Shown: one piece after another, positions 25,810 through 34,692 of the stretch
Layout: every line of letters begins with the position of its first letter
Numbering within the stretch: the stretch's first letter is position 1
Assembly (NCBI GenBank): GCA_005862225.1
Contig: SZXV01000003.1
Coordinates: 178,010-242,009 of the forward strand
DNA from: Chlorobium sp.
Lineage (GTDB): Bacteria; Bacteroidota; Chlorobiia; Chlorobiales; Chlorobiaceae
DNA: 64,000 nt
Direction of reading: 5' to 3'
Notes under the pieces: model-generated
Database searches by the model: none
Seen by the model: the letters and a program-made list of their open reading frames with translations, nothing else
Told to the model about the DNA's origin: nothing
Translations under genes and position numbers: made by a program

Positions 25810-26538
25810 ATGGCAAAAGATTTGACAGTCTCTGCGGTAGACCGGCAGAACATCCTCAACAACCCCTTCGCTGTCGCCGAAATCCAGAAAAGCATCGGCA
25901 TGAAGGGAATCGAGTTCAATGGGAGGATAGTTGTCCTCAAGGAGCAAGTTGCTTTTTTTTTTGAGGTTAGTCCGAGAACTATTGATAATTATCTTTCGAA
26001 CAACGAGAATGAACTTCGTCAAAACGGTTACGAGATTTTGCGTGGTAAAGTATTAAAAGAATTTAAATTAGCTCTTTCTGATGGGTATGTTCACGAAACG
26101 GATTTCGTGAACATACTGAAAACGCCTCAACTTGGTATTCTCGACTTCCGGGCCTTCCTCAATCTGGCCATGCTCATCACCGAAAGTGAACGGGCAAGGT
26201 CACTGCGTCAAGCCATTCTTGATATTGTCATAGATACCATAAACAGCCGGACTGGTGGAGGAACAACGTATATCAACCAGCGAGATGAAGATTTCCTTTT
26301 CTCCTACTTTAAGGAAGAGGACTATCGCAAACAGTTCACCGATTGCCTGCGAGACTGCGTCGATATGGGGAATTTCAAGTACCCCATGTATACCGACAAA
26401 GTCTATGTGATCATTTTTAAAGAGAATGCAAGAGAGTACCGAAAAATTCTTCAACTGCATGGAAAAGAGAAGGTCAGAGATACATTTTACAGTGAAATAC
26501 TTGACCTGATTGCATCTTATGAATGTGGTTTTGCCTAA
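25810..26538 (+). CDS. Predicted DNA-binding protein of the type III restriction locus
   Basis: 242 aa, intact. The N-terminal part (VAFFFEVSPRTIDNYLSNNENELRQNGYEIL, about 46-78) reads as a helix-turn-helix-like DNA-recognition unit, followed by a helical region (about 100-150) and a C-terminal domain rich in aromatic and charged residues (FLFSYFKEEDYRKQF). Proteins of this kind are commonly annotated only as DNA-binding protein and sit next to restriction or Fic-type genes. Starts 12 bp after the mod remnant and overlaps the next small frame, so it was part of the same operon. Whether it still has a role without mod and res is unclear. Confidence 0.65.
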   Translation: MAKDLTVSAVDRQNILNNPFAVAEIQKSIGMKGIEFNGRIVVLKEQVAFFFEVSPRTIDNYLSNNENELRQNGYEILRGKVLKEFKLALSDGYVHETDFVNILKTPQLGILDFRAFLNLAMLITESERARSLRQAILDIVIDTINSRTGGGTTYINQRDEDFLFSYFKEEDYRKQFTDCLRDCVDMGNFKYPMYTDKVYVIIFKENAREYRKILQLHGKEKVRDTFYSEILDLIASYECGFA

Positions 26539-26641
26539 AGAGTTTCTCCGCGACCTTATTGAGGCTGTTATCAATGAGAGCTATGATGACAACGAGGAGC
26601 TGAAACTAAGGCTCTTGAATGCCATACAGGAAGAGTTATGA
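26519..26641 (+). CDS. Small 40-aa protein of the type III locus
   Basis: Begins 20 bases inside the end of the DNA-binding protein gene and ends with TGA overlapping the ATG of the next frame (ATGA). The product, starting MNVVLPKEFLRDLIEA and ending LRLLNAIQEEL, is acidic and probably helical. Tight coupling on both sides suggests a real gene, once linking mod and res. Not recognised as a known family. Confidence 0.5.
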   Translation: MNVVLPKEFLRDLIEAVINESYDDNEELKLRLLNAIQEEL

Positions 26642-26757
26642 AACTGAAATTCGATTCAACCCTCAGCTACCAGCTCGAAGCCAACGCCGTGCAAACCTTC
26701 AACGCCCACAACATGCAGAAAGAAAAGCACAATCAGATTCTCTTTAAAACGGTATAA
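26638..26757 (+). pseudogene. Chimera: type III res start joined to mod 3' end
   Basis: 39 codons. The first 13 residues, MKLKFDSTLSYQL, are the normal opening of a type III restriction (Res) subunit; from QL onward the sequence becomes EANAVQTFNAHNMQKEKHNQ and ends in FKTV, which is the mod C-terminus again. The switch falls at CAGCTC, a hexamer present at both joined sites, so a recombination there deleted essentially the whole helicase-nuclease and left a copied mod tail. ATGA overlap with the preceding small gene preserves the original operon signal. Confidence 0.72.
26671..26757 (+). repeat. mod 3'-end repeat, copy 2
   Basis: Second copy of the 87-base segment at 25711-25797 (80/87 identical), here placed after the first codons of the former res gene. 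Several differences are synonymous, so the copy is not very recent or came from a related allele. Confidence 0.9.
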
Positions 26758-27144
26758 GGGAGCAGCACTATCATGCTGGTTGCAGAAAGCGAAAGAGCAA
26801 AGGAGAACAAGAACATGTATAGAAAACAACCATTTTCTTTACACATGTAACCAGCCATGTCCAATAGCCTCACTCACCGATGAACAGAAAAAACGGCTCA
26901 ATGTTATCCATCAGGAGCTGGACAGAATGTCGGGTCGCCGACCCATTTCCTGCACGGTGAGGGGGGGCGCTATATTCGCTCATACAGTAAAACCCACTTT
27001 CATACACATTCGTCCTGAATCCTCTGATCTCCTCGTAGTCCCATCTTTTCCCAAACCCTTATAAATACATATATTTGCTTTCACGCATATTTCTCTTATT
27101 CCTTGAATGCCATTTACTTCGCTGCTTCCGCTAAACAATATCTC
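26758..27144 (+). other. Gap between restriction loci
   Basis: About 390 bases separating the type III remnant from hsdM. One frame (26780-27064) contains SLTDEQKKRLNVIHQELDRM, which reads like a genuine protein fragment but has no recognised family and no good start, so it may be a further scrap of a lost gene. No terminator or promoter is clear. Confidence 0.4.
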
Positions 27145-29448
27145 ATGAACGAAGTCACTCATAATAAAATTGTATCATTTATCTGGGGCATAGCCGACGA
27201 CGTTCTCCGCGACCTCTTCAAGCGGGGCAAATACCCCGACGTCATTCTCCCAATGTGTGTCATCCGCCGCATGGACGCTGTGCTGGAACCGACCAAACAA
27301 GCCGTGCTCGACATAAAAAAGCTGCTCGACGATGCAGGAATCACCGAACAGCGTGCAGCACTCTGTGAAGCGTCAGGGCAGGCATTCTACAACACCTCCC
27401 AATTTACCCTGCGCGACCTCAAATCACGTGGCAGCCAGCAGCATCTCCTTGCCGATTTCGAAGACTATCTCAACGGCTACTCCTCCAACGTCCAGGACAT
27501 TCTCGAAAACTTCAAGTTCCGCAACCAGCTCTCCACACTCTCCAAAGCTGACGCCCTCGGCACACTCATCAACAAGTTCCTCGACCCTGAAATCGACCTC
27601 ACTCCCGCAGGTATCGACAACCACGCAATGGGTACCGTCTTCGAGGAACTCGTCCGCAAATTCAATGAGGATAACAACGAAGAGGCCGGTGAGCACTGGA
27701 CACCCCGCGACGCCGTGCGCCTGATGGCCAACCTTGTCTTTTTGCCGATTGAGGATAAGCTCAAGTCGGGTACCTACCTGCTCTGCGACTGCACCTGCGG
27801 TACCGGCGGTATGCTCACCGTTGCCGAAGAGACCGTTTTATCCATAGCCGAAAAGCATCAGCAGGATATCCAATGCCTCCTTTACGGGCAGGAGATCAAT
27901 CCCGAAACCTACGCCATCTGCAAGGCCGACATGCTGCTCAAAGGGGAGGGCGAAAACGCCGACCACATCGTTGGCGGCGCTGAATGGTCAACCCTCTCGC
28001 ACGACGCCTTTCCCTCCCGTGTTTTCGACTTCATGCTCTCCAATCCTCCCTACGGCAAGAGCTGGAAAAAAGATCTCGAAGCAATGGGCGGCAAAGAGGG
28101 GATGCGCGACCCCCGCTTCAGGGTGATGCACCAGGGCGAAGAGCTCTCACTCGTCACACGCTCCAGCGACGGGCAGTTGCTCTTTTTGGCCAATCTGGCC
28201 TCCAAAATGAACCAGACCTCCGCACTCGGCAGCCGCATCGCCGAAGTCCATAACGGCAGTTCGCTTTTTACTGGCGACGCCGGGCAGGGCGAAAGCAACA
28301 TCCGCCGCTGGCTCATCGAAAACGATTGGGTTGAAGCCATTGTTGCCCTCCCGCTCAATCTCTTTTACAACACCGGCATTGCCACCTACATCTGGGTGCT
28401 CACCAACCGCAAACCCGCACACCGCGAGGGCTATCTCCAGCTTATCGACGCCACCCAATGGTTCAAGCCACTCCGTAAAAATCTTGGCAAAAAGAACTGC
28501 GAACTCTCTCAGGAAGATATTGACCGCATCCTCAACACCTTTCTTGACTTTGAGGAGACGCCTGAATCAAGAATCTTCCCCAATGAAGAGTTCGGCTACT
28601 GGAAAGTAACCGTTGAACGCCCGCTTCGGCTCCACAGTCAGTTCACCATCAAAGCCATAGAGAGCCTGCGCTTTGCCTCCGGTGATGAAGAGATTCGTTC
28701 CATGCTCTACGAAGAGTTTGGTGACGACCTCTTCACCAGTTTCAGCATCATTGCTCCAGCGCTCGAAAAGCGTCTTGCCGAGTGGGGAAGCGACGACGAG
28801 GAGAGTGATGATGAAGAGGGTGGCAGCAAAAAAGGGCTCCCCGAAAAAAAGAAAAAGAAGCTGCTCGACCCCAAAACATGGGAACGCGACGGCAGGCTGG
28901 TTGAAACCGCTTATGCCTTGCGTACCATCCTTGGCGAACAGCTTTTTGAAGACCACAACCTCTTCCGCCAGAATGTCACCGCAGCACTCATGCAGGGAAG
29001 TCTCAAGCTGTCCGCAGCCGACCTGAATAAAATACTGAAAGCAGTAAGCTGGAGGGTAGAAACCGCTTCCCCCGTCATTGCCAAAATGCACAAGCCCGGT
29101 AAGAACGAAGCTGAACCGCTCTACGGTCTTTACGATACGGGGACTCCCACAGGAAAGCATGTGGTTGTCGAATACGAGCCCGACCCCGACCTGCGCGACA
29201 CCGAGCAGGTGCCACTTCTTGAAGAGGGCGGTATTGACGCCTTCATCCGTCGTGAAGTGCTGCCCTACACCCCTGACGCTTGGATCAAGGAGAGTGCCAC
29301 CAAAATCGGCTACGAAGTCAGCTTCACTCGCCACTTCTACAAGCCTCAGCCGCTCCGCACGCTCGAAGAAATTACCGCTGATATTTTTGCCATTGAGCAG
29401 GAGGCCGAAGGGCTGCTCGACGGCCTGCTGAAGGGAGGTGCGCGATGA
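27145..29448 (+). CDS. hsdM: Type I restriction-modification methyltransferase subunit
   Basis: N6-adenine methylase that protects host DNA and forms the core of the type I complex with HsdS. 767 aa. N-terminal HsdM helical domain (1-130), SAM-binding motif CTCGTGGML, catalytic NPPYGKSW, and a long C-terminal part with a highly charged insert (EWGSDDEESDDEE then KKKKKK) near residues 555-580. Longer than classical HsdM (about 500 aa), as in the subgroup with an added C-terminal domain. I start it at ATG 27145 (MNEVTHNKIVSFIWG), where the conserved domain begins, not at an upstream TTG. It overlaps the next frame by 4 bases (ATGA). Confidence 0.92.
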   Translation: MNEVTHNKIVSFIWGIADDVLRDLFKRGKYPDVILPMCVIRRMDAVLEPTKQAVLDIKKLLDDAGITEQRAALCEASGQAFYNTSQFTLRDLKSRGSQQHLLADFEDYLNGYSSNVQDILENFKFRNQLSTLSKADALGTLINKFLDPEIDLTPAGIDNHAMGTVFEELVRKFNEDNNEEAGEHWTPRDAVRLMANLVFLPIEDKLKSGTYLLCDCTCGTGGMLTVAEETVLSIAEKHQQDIQCLLYGQEINPETYAICKADMLLKGEGENADHIVGGAEWSTLSHDAFPSRVFDFMLSNPPYGKSWKKDLEAMGGKEGMRDPRFRVMHQGEELSLVTRSSDGQLLFLANLASKMNQTSALGSRIAEVHNGSSLFTGDAGQGESNIRRWLIENDWVEAIVALPLNLFYNTGIATYIWVLTNRKPAHREGYLQLIDATQWFKPLRKNLGKKNCELSQEDIDRILNTFLDFEETPESRIFPNEEFGYWKVTVERPLRLHSQFTIKAIESLRFASGDEEIRSMLYEEFGDDLFTSFSIIAPALEKRLAEWGSDDEESDDEEGGSKKGLPEKKKKKLLDPKTWERDGRLVETAYALRTILGEQLFEDHNLFRQNVTAALMQGSLKLSAADLNKILKAVSWRVETASPVIAKMHKPGKNEAEPLYGLYDTGTPTGKHVVVEYEPDPDLRDTEQVPLLEEGGIDAFIRREVLPYTPDAWIKESATKIGYEVSFTRHFYKPQPLRTLEEITADIFAIEQEAEGLLDGLLKGGAR

Positions 29449-30029
29449 ACAAGAAGATCGGAAGCGCCAGACAGGAGCCGCAACTTCCCGCAACCGTAGC
29501 GGACAACGAGACACTCCTTCTTACGGATCTGTGGATCCTTATCCAATCCGCCCGCCAACGGATCGCTACAGCGGCCTATTCTACCCAAACCCTGCTCTCC
29601 TGGCATCTGGGGCAGCGAATGCTCAAGGAAAATCTGCATGGTGCTCGTGCGGCCTATGGCAAGCAGATTCTCGTAACCGTGTCACGAGAATTGACTGCCG
29701 AATATGGGCGTGGCTTCAGTTATCCCGAACTCGCCCGCATGGTACAGTTCGTTCAGCTCTTTCCGGAGGAGTCAATTGTCGTGACACTGTCACAACAATT
29801 GAGCTGGTCTCACTTCCATGCCCTGCTACCCATCAAGGATTCCCTCGCCCGCGACTTCTGCATGCAGTCTGCTCCACACGCTCGAAGAGATATCTGTGCC
29901 ATTGAGCAGGAGGCCGATGAGCAACGTATTGTAGCGGTGGTGAACTGTTCAGGAATTCTTAACAGTTCACCACGAAAGGGCACCCGGAAGGGCAATCGGA
30001 TGAGTGTGCGCGGGATAGAAGACAGTTAA
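29445..30029 (+). pseudogene. Truncated DUF1016 (YhcG-like) gene with an hsdM-like tail
   Basis: 194 codons. Residues about 15-130 are the DUF1016 N-terminal helical domain (LTDLWILIQSARQRI, LSWHLGQRML, ELTAEYGRGFSYPELARMVQF, LSWSHFHALLPIKD). The PD-(D/E)xK nuclease half that should follow is absent. Instead the frame runs into HARRDICAIEQEADEQ; its DNA (29870-29919) matches the end of hsdM (about 29351-29409) apart from small gaps. So the 3' part of this gene was replaced by a partial copy of its neighbour's 3' end. It overlaps hsdM by 4 bases and may be translated, but a nuclease function is unlikely. Confidence 0.75.
29937..29973. repeat. Perfect 13-bp inverted repeat
   Basis: GTGGTGAACTGTT (29937-29949) and AACAGTTCACCAC (29961-29973) pair exactly across 11 bases that are themselves nearly palindromic (AGGAATTCT). 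It lies at the end of the chimeric DUF1016 frame with no T run behind it. It could mark a mobile-element end or the recombination that damaged the gene. Confidence 0.7.
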
Positions 30030-30153
30030 TTAAACGCTGCTTTTCACAAGGCGATCTTTGAAGTCTATGTTAAAGGCTGTGTTTAGTATGTAGCTTTTGT
30101 GAAACTATAATAAAGGAAGCTGTACAGATGAGGACTCCTGAAAATCTCTCTAA

Positions 30154-31566
30154 ATGGACAGAGATATGATTGCCGACCTGAAACCATATCCAGCATACAG
30201 GGAGACCGGTCTTCCGTGGCTCGGTAAGGTGCCGGAGCATTGGGATGTAAAGCGATTAAAATTATTACTGAGAGAAGTTGATTGCCGTTCATCAACCGGT
30301 AAAGAACAATTGCTTCGTGTTTCCCAGTATACCGGTGTGACACAACGCAAATCGATGGACGGTACAGATTCGCCGGACAGTCGCGCAGCTTCGCTGGTCG
30401 GGTATAAGCGAGTGATGTCAAATGATCTCGTAATCAATATCATGCTTGCATGGAATGGCAGTATGGGCGTTTCCCGTTATGAAGGCATTGCCAGCCCCGC
30501 ATATTGTGTTTACCGGTTTAGTTCAGGTGCTCTTCCTTTGTATTACCATGAACTGCTTCGGATTCCTCTTTACAAAGGTCGGATAAAAGCTGCATCAACA
30601 GGGGTTGTTGAAAGTCGGCTTCGGCTTTATTCTGACGACTTGGGTTGCATTGAAGCAATTCTTCCCCCGCCTGACGAGCAGGCTGTAATTGTGCGCTTTC
30701 TGAACTGGGCAAACGGCCAACTTGAAAAAGCCATCCGGGCAAAGCGCAAGGTGATTACGTTGCTCAACGAGCAGAAACAGGCCATCATTCACCGCGCCGT
30801 CACCCGTGGTCTTGATCCCTCCGTTCCTCTCAAACCTTCCGGTATTCCTTGGCTCGGCGATATTCCAGAACATTGGGAAGTACGAAAACTACGAACACTG
30901 TTTCATACGCAAGGTAGTGGCACTACTCCAAGTGGAGACCACTATTACGGAGGCTCAATTAATTGGGTTATGAGCGGTGATTTGAACGATTCAGTCATTA
31001 AAAAGACTAAACGTACAGTGCATGGGAAAGCGTTGATTGCATACAGTACTTTGAAACTCTATCCTGATAATTCAATTGTCGTTGCAATGTATGGGGCAAC
31101 TATTGGTAAAACTGGCATTCTTGGGGTTGCTGCATGTACAAATCAAGCCTGTTGTGTTTTTGCTCAAGCAATGCCAACGGTAAACGTGTTCCTTATCCAA
31201 TTGATTATTCAGACTGCAAAGCCACATTTACTTCGCGCGGCGTATGGCGGTGGCCAGCCGAATATAAATGCAGACGTTGTTCGGTCATTGCGCATCCCTT
31301 TTCCACCAATTAAGGAACAGGACGCAATTCTTGCTCATGTTGAGTTGGAGACATCAAGACTTACCACCGCCATCTCCCGCTTCGAACGTGAAATCGAACT
31401 GCTCCGCGAGTATCGCACACGCCTTGTCGCCGATGTGGTAACCGGCAAGCTTGATGTTCGTGAAGCGGCAGCAAAACTGCCCGATGAAGCCTTGATTGAT
31501 CTGCCAGACAATGATAGTGTCGAAGCTCTTGAGGACGAACCCTTTGAGGAGGAGGCTCTTGTATGA
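30154..31566 (+). CDS. hsdS: Type I restriction specificity subunit
   Basis: Determines the DNA site recognised by the HsdM/HsdR complex. 470 aa with two target-recognition domains. Each begins with the same signature, PAYRETGLPWLGKVPEHW near residue 12 and GIPWLGDIPEHWEV near 228, and is followed by a conserved helical spacer (LPPPDEQAVIVRFLNWA and FPPIKEQDAILAHVELET). The C-terminal tail is acidic. ATG 30166 is an alternative start four codons later; neither has a strong ribosome site. Overlaps hsdR by 4 bases. About 125 bp from the chimeric DUF1016 gene, so it may have its own promoter. Confidence 0.93.
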   Translation: MDRDMIADLKPYPAYRETGLPWLGKVPEHWDVKRLKLLLREVDCRSSTGKEQLLRVSQYTGVTQRKSMDGTDSPDSRAASLVGYKRVMSNDLVINIMLAWNGSMGVSRYEGIASPAYCVYRFSSGALPLYYHELLRIPLYKGRIKAASTGVVESRLRLYSDDLGCIEAILPPPDEQAVIVRFLNWANGQLEKAIRAKRKVITLLNEQKQAIIHRAVTRGLDPSVPLKPSGIPWLGDIPEHWEVRKLRTLFHTQGSGTTPSGDHYYGGSINWVMSGDLNDSVIKKTKRTVHGKALIAYSTLKLYPDNSIVVAMYGATIGKTGILGVAACTNQACCVFAQAMPTVNVFLIQLIIQTAKPHLLRAAYGGGQPNINADVVRSLRIPFPPIKEQDAILAHVELETSRLTTAISRFEREIELLREYRTRLVADVVTGKLDVREAAAKLPDEALIDLPDNDSVEALEDEPFEEEALV

Positions 31567-34500
31567 CCACCGATACCACTGAAAAAGGGCTTGAAACCCT
31601 CATCATGCGCCATACAACCGGTGTGGACGGTCTTGTTTCAGCCTCCGGTCAGGTTGAACAGTCACCACCACCATACGGCGGAACCGGATATATCGCGGGC
31701 ACTCCAAAAGAGTACGATCGTGCCTATTCTCTTGATGTTTCGCAGCTCTTTGCTTTTTTGCGTGCCACCCAGCCGGAACTCTTTGGTAAGCTTGCCTTGG
31801 CAGAGGAGAATGGATCGGGAGATATCAATCGCCTCAAGTTTCTTGCCCGCCTCTCCGCCGAAATCGGCAAGCGGGGCGTGATTGATGTGCTCCGCAAGGG
31901 TATTGAGCACGGCGCTCTTCACTTTGACCTTTTCTACGGCACACCCTCTGAAGGCAACCTGAAGGCTTCCGGACTGCACGTGCAGAACCGCTTCTCCATC
32001 ACGCGCCAACTGGCCTACAGCACTGATGAAACCCGCCGTTCTCTTGATCTCTGCCTCTTCATCAACGGTCTGCCCATTGCCACCTTTGAGCTGAAGAACA
32101 GCCTCACCAAACAGACCGTAGCCGATGCGGTTGAGCAGTACCGGCGCGACCGCAGTCCACGCGAGCAACTCTTTGAGTTTGGTCGTTGTGTTGTGCACTT
32201 TGCCGTGGACGACAGTGAGGTGCAAATGTGCACGGAGTTGCGCGGCAAGGGCTCATGGTTCCTGCCCTTCAACAAGGGCTATCACGATGGTGCGGGCAAC
32301 CCTCCCAATCAGAATGGTATCAAGAGCGACTATCTCTGGAAAGAGCTGCTTACTCCGGCAGGGCTCACCAACATCCTTGAGAACTATGCGCAGATTGTTG
32401 AGGAAAAAGATGAGCGGAGAGGGAGAAAAAAACGTCGTCAGGTCTGGCCCCGTTACCATCAGCTCGGCGTGGTGCGTGAGGCACTGGCTGATGTGCAGCA
32501 GTTTGGGGCAGGGAAGCGTTACCTTATCCAGCACTCCGCCGGGAGCGGCAAATCAAACTCCATTGCCTGGCTTGCGCACCAGCTTATCGGGCTGAAGCGG
32601 GAGGGCAGGGAGCTGTTCGACTCCGTGATTGTGGTTACCGACCGCCGAATCCTTGATGACCAGCTTCAGAAAACCATTCGCCAGTTCATGCAGGTTGGCG
32701 CTACGGTAGGTCATGCCCGGCAATCCGGTGACTTGCGCCGCTTCATTCAGGAGGGGAAGAAGATCATTGTTTCTACGGTGCAGAAGTTCCCCTTCATTCT
32801 CGACGAAATCGCTATGGAGGCCGCTCGAACCTTTGCCATCATCATCGACGAAGCGCACTCAAGCCAGGGAGGCAAGACCTCGGCGGCAATGAGTCAGGCA
32901 CTTGCTGGCAAGAATACCTCGGACGCTGAAGAGCCTGATCCTGAAGATACGGTGAACGAAGCGCTCGAAAAACGCATGGCCGCCCGCAAAATGCTGACCA
33001 ACGCCAGCTATTTCGCCTTTACGGCAACGCCCAAAAACAAAACCCTTGAGATGTTCGGTGAAGCGCTGCCACCTGACGCCGAAGGCAAGGTGAAGCACCG
33101 CCCCTTCCACAGTTACACCATGAAGCAGGCGATTGATGAGGGCTTCATCCTTGATGTGCTCAAGAGCTACACCCCCGTCGAGAGCTACTACAAACTGATC
33201 AAGAAGATTGAGGATGACCCGGAATTCGACACCAAAAAAGCAAAAAAGAAATTGCGCCGGTACGTTGAAAGCCACGACCACGCCATCCGGCTCAAGAGCG
33301 AGATTATGGTGGATCACTTTCACGAGCAGGTGCTGGCGGCCAACAAAATAGGGGGCAATGCGCGGGCCATGGTGATTACAAGCGGCATCGAACGGGCGAT
33401 CCAGTACTTTCATGCCTTCCAGAACTATCTCCTAGAACGCAAGAGCCCCTACAAGGCAATTGTGGCATTTTCAGGAGTGCACGATTACGACGGTGCTCAG
33501 GTCAGTGAAGCTTCGCTTAACGGTTTCCCGGGCAGCGATATCGCCGACAAGATCAAAAACGACCCCTATCGATTCCTCATTTGTGCCGACAAGTTCCAGA
33601 CCGGCTATGATGAGCCCTTGATGCATACCATGTATGTTGATAAACTGCTTTCAGGGATCAAGGCGGTGCAGGCCCTCTCGCGCCTCAACCGCTCACACCC
33701 GCTGAAGTACGACTGCTTTGTCCTCGACTTCCAGAACAATGCCGACACCATTGCCTACGCATTTCAGGACTACTACCGCACCACGTTGCTTGCCGAAGAG
33801 ACCGATCCGAACAAACTGAACGACCTCAAGAGAGATCTCGACAACGCGCAACTCTATACACCCGCTCAGGTGCATCAGCTTGTTTCGCTCTTTCTTGGTG
33901 GTGCCGACCGTGACCAGCTTGATCCGATTCTCGATAATTGTGTTGCGCTCTATACCAGCTTGCTCGATGAGGATGGGCAGGTAAAATTCAAGGGCAATGC
34001 CAAAGCGTTCTGCCGTTCATACAGCTTCCTCTCATCAATTCTGCCCTACAGCAACGCCGCATGGGAAAAGCTCTCAATCTTCCTGAACCTGCTTATTCCC
34101 AAACTTCCGGCTCCGGTGGAGGAGGATCTTTCGAAAGGTATCCTCGACGCTATCGACATGGACAGCTACCGCGTCGAGAAGAAAGCGATGCAGAAAATCG
34201 TACTCCAGGACAGCGACGCCGAAATAGAGCCCATACCGATGGAAGGGGGCGGGCATAAACCCGAACCGGAGCTCGACCGTCTGAGCAATATCCTCAAAAG
34301 CTTCAACGAACATTGGAGAGAACAACTGCAAGACCCCGAACGCCAGACCAAACGCATCCTTGACGACATTGCGCCAAAAGTAGCCGAAAGCACAGCCTAC
34401 CGGAACGCCAGGGAAAATACCCCGCACACCGCCCGCATGGTGCACGACGAAGCGCTCGGCAAGGTGATGCAACTCATCCTGAAAGACGACACACAGTTCT

Positions 34501-34574
34501 ACAAACTCTTCGTCGAAAACGAATCCTTCCGGCGTGAACTTGGTGATGTGGTGTACGCCATGACAAACGGCTGA
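31563..34574 (+). CDS. hsdR: Type I restriction endonuclease/translocase subunit
   Basis: ATP-driven DNA translocase with a nuclease domain. 1003 aa, full length. The PD-(D/E)xK nuclease lies near the N-terminus (LCLFINGLPIATFELKN, about 160-180), the Walker A motif is HSAGSGKSNSIAW (about 323-335), the DEAH box is IIDEAHSSQGGKTS, motif III is FAFTATPKN, and the helicase C-terminal half includes ADKFQTGYDEP and QALSRLNR. All key residues are present, so the type I system looks complete with hsdM and hsdS. Starts on the ATGA overlap with hsdS. Convergent with the adenosine deaminase gene, with about 120 bp between. Confidence 0.95.
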   Translation: MTTDTTEKGLETLIMRHTTGVDGLVSASGQVEQSPPPYGGTGYIAGTPKEYDRAYSLDVSQLFAFLRATQPELFGKLALAEENGSGDINRLKFLARLSAEIGKRGVIDVLRKGIEHGALHFDLFYGTPSEGNLKASGLHVQNRFSITRQLAYSTDETRRSLDLCLFINGLPIATFELKNSLTKQTVADAVEQYRRDRSPREQLFEFGRCVVHFAVDDSEVQMCTELRGKGSWFLPFNKGYHDGAGNPPNQNGIKSDYLWKELLTPAGLTNILENYAQIVEEKDERRGRKKRRQVWPRYHQLGVVREALADVQQFGAGKRYLIQHSAGSGKSNSIAWLAHQLIGLKREGRELFDSVIVVTDRRILDDQLQKTIRQFMQVGATVGHARQSGDLRRFIQEGKKIIVSTVQKFPFILDEIAMEAARTFAIIIDEAHSSQGGKTSAAMSQALAGKNTSDAEEPDPEDTVNEALEKRMAARKMLTNASYFAFTATPKNKTLEMFGEALPPDAEGKVKHRPFHSYTMKQAIDEGFILDVLKSYTPVESYYKLIKKIEDDPEFDTKKAKKKLRRYVESHDHAIRLKSEIMVDHFHEQVLAANKIGGNARAMVITSGIERAIQYFHAFQNYLLERKSPYKAIVAFSGVHDYDGAQVSEASLNGFPGSDIADKIKNDPYRFLICADKFQTGYDEPLMHTMYVDKLLSGIKAVQALSRLNRSHPLKYDCFVLDFQNNADTIAYAFQDYYRTTLLAEETDPNKLNDLKRDLDNAQLYTPAQVHQLVSLFLGGADRDQLDPILDNCVALYTSLLDEDGQVKFKGNAKAFCRSYSFLSSILPYSNAAWEKLSIFLNLLIPKLPAPVEEDLSKGILDAIDMDSYRVEKKAMQKIVLQDSDAEIEPIPMEGGGHKPEPELDRLSNILKSFNEHWREQLQDPERQTKRILDDIAPKVAESTAYRNARENTPHTARMVHDEALGKVMQLILKDDTQFYKLFVENESFRRELGDVVYAMTNG

Positions 34575-34692
34575 CCATGCAGAGGCCAGAAAGCATGAAG
34601 AGAGTCAAAACAGGGAGCTTGGTAACCACCTGGATATTGACTCCACTTGTGCCGCCGGATTGAAGCGAATGGAGTTCAACATTCTCTGAATG

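Noticed and set aside
26780..27064. 94-codon frame before hsdM
   Set aside because: Starts with TTG, no family match; at most a fragment.
28567..29514. 315-codon minus-strand frame opposite hsdM
   Set aside because: Antisense shadow of a clear hsdM gene, made possible by its GC-rich third positions.
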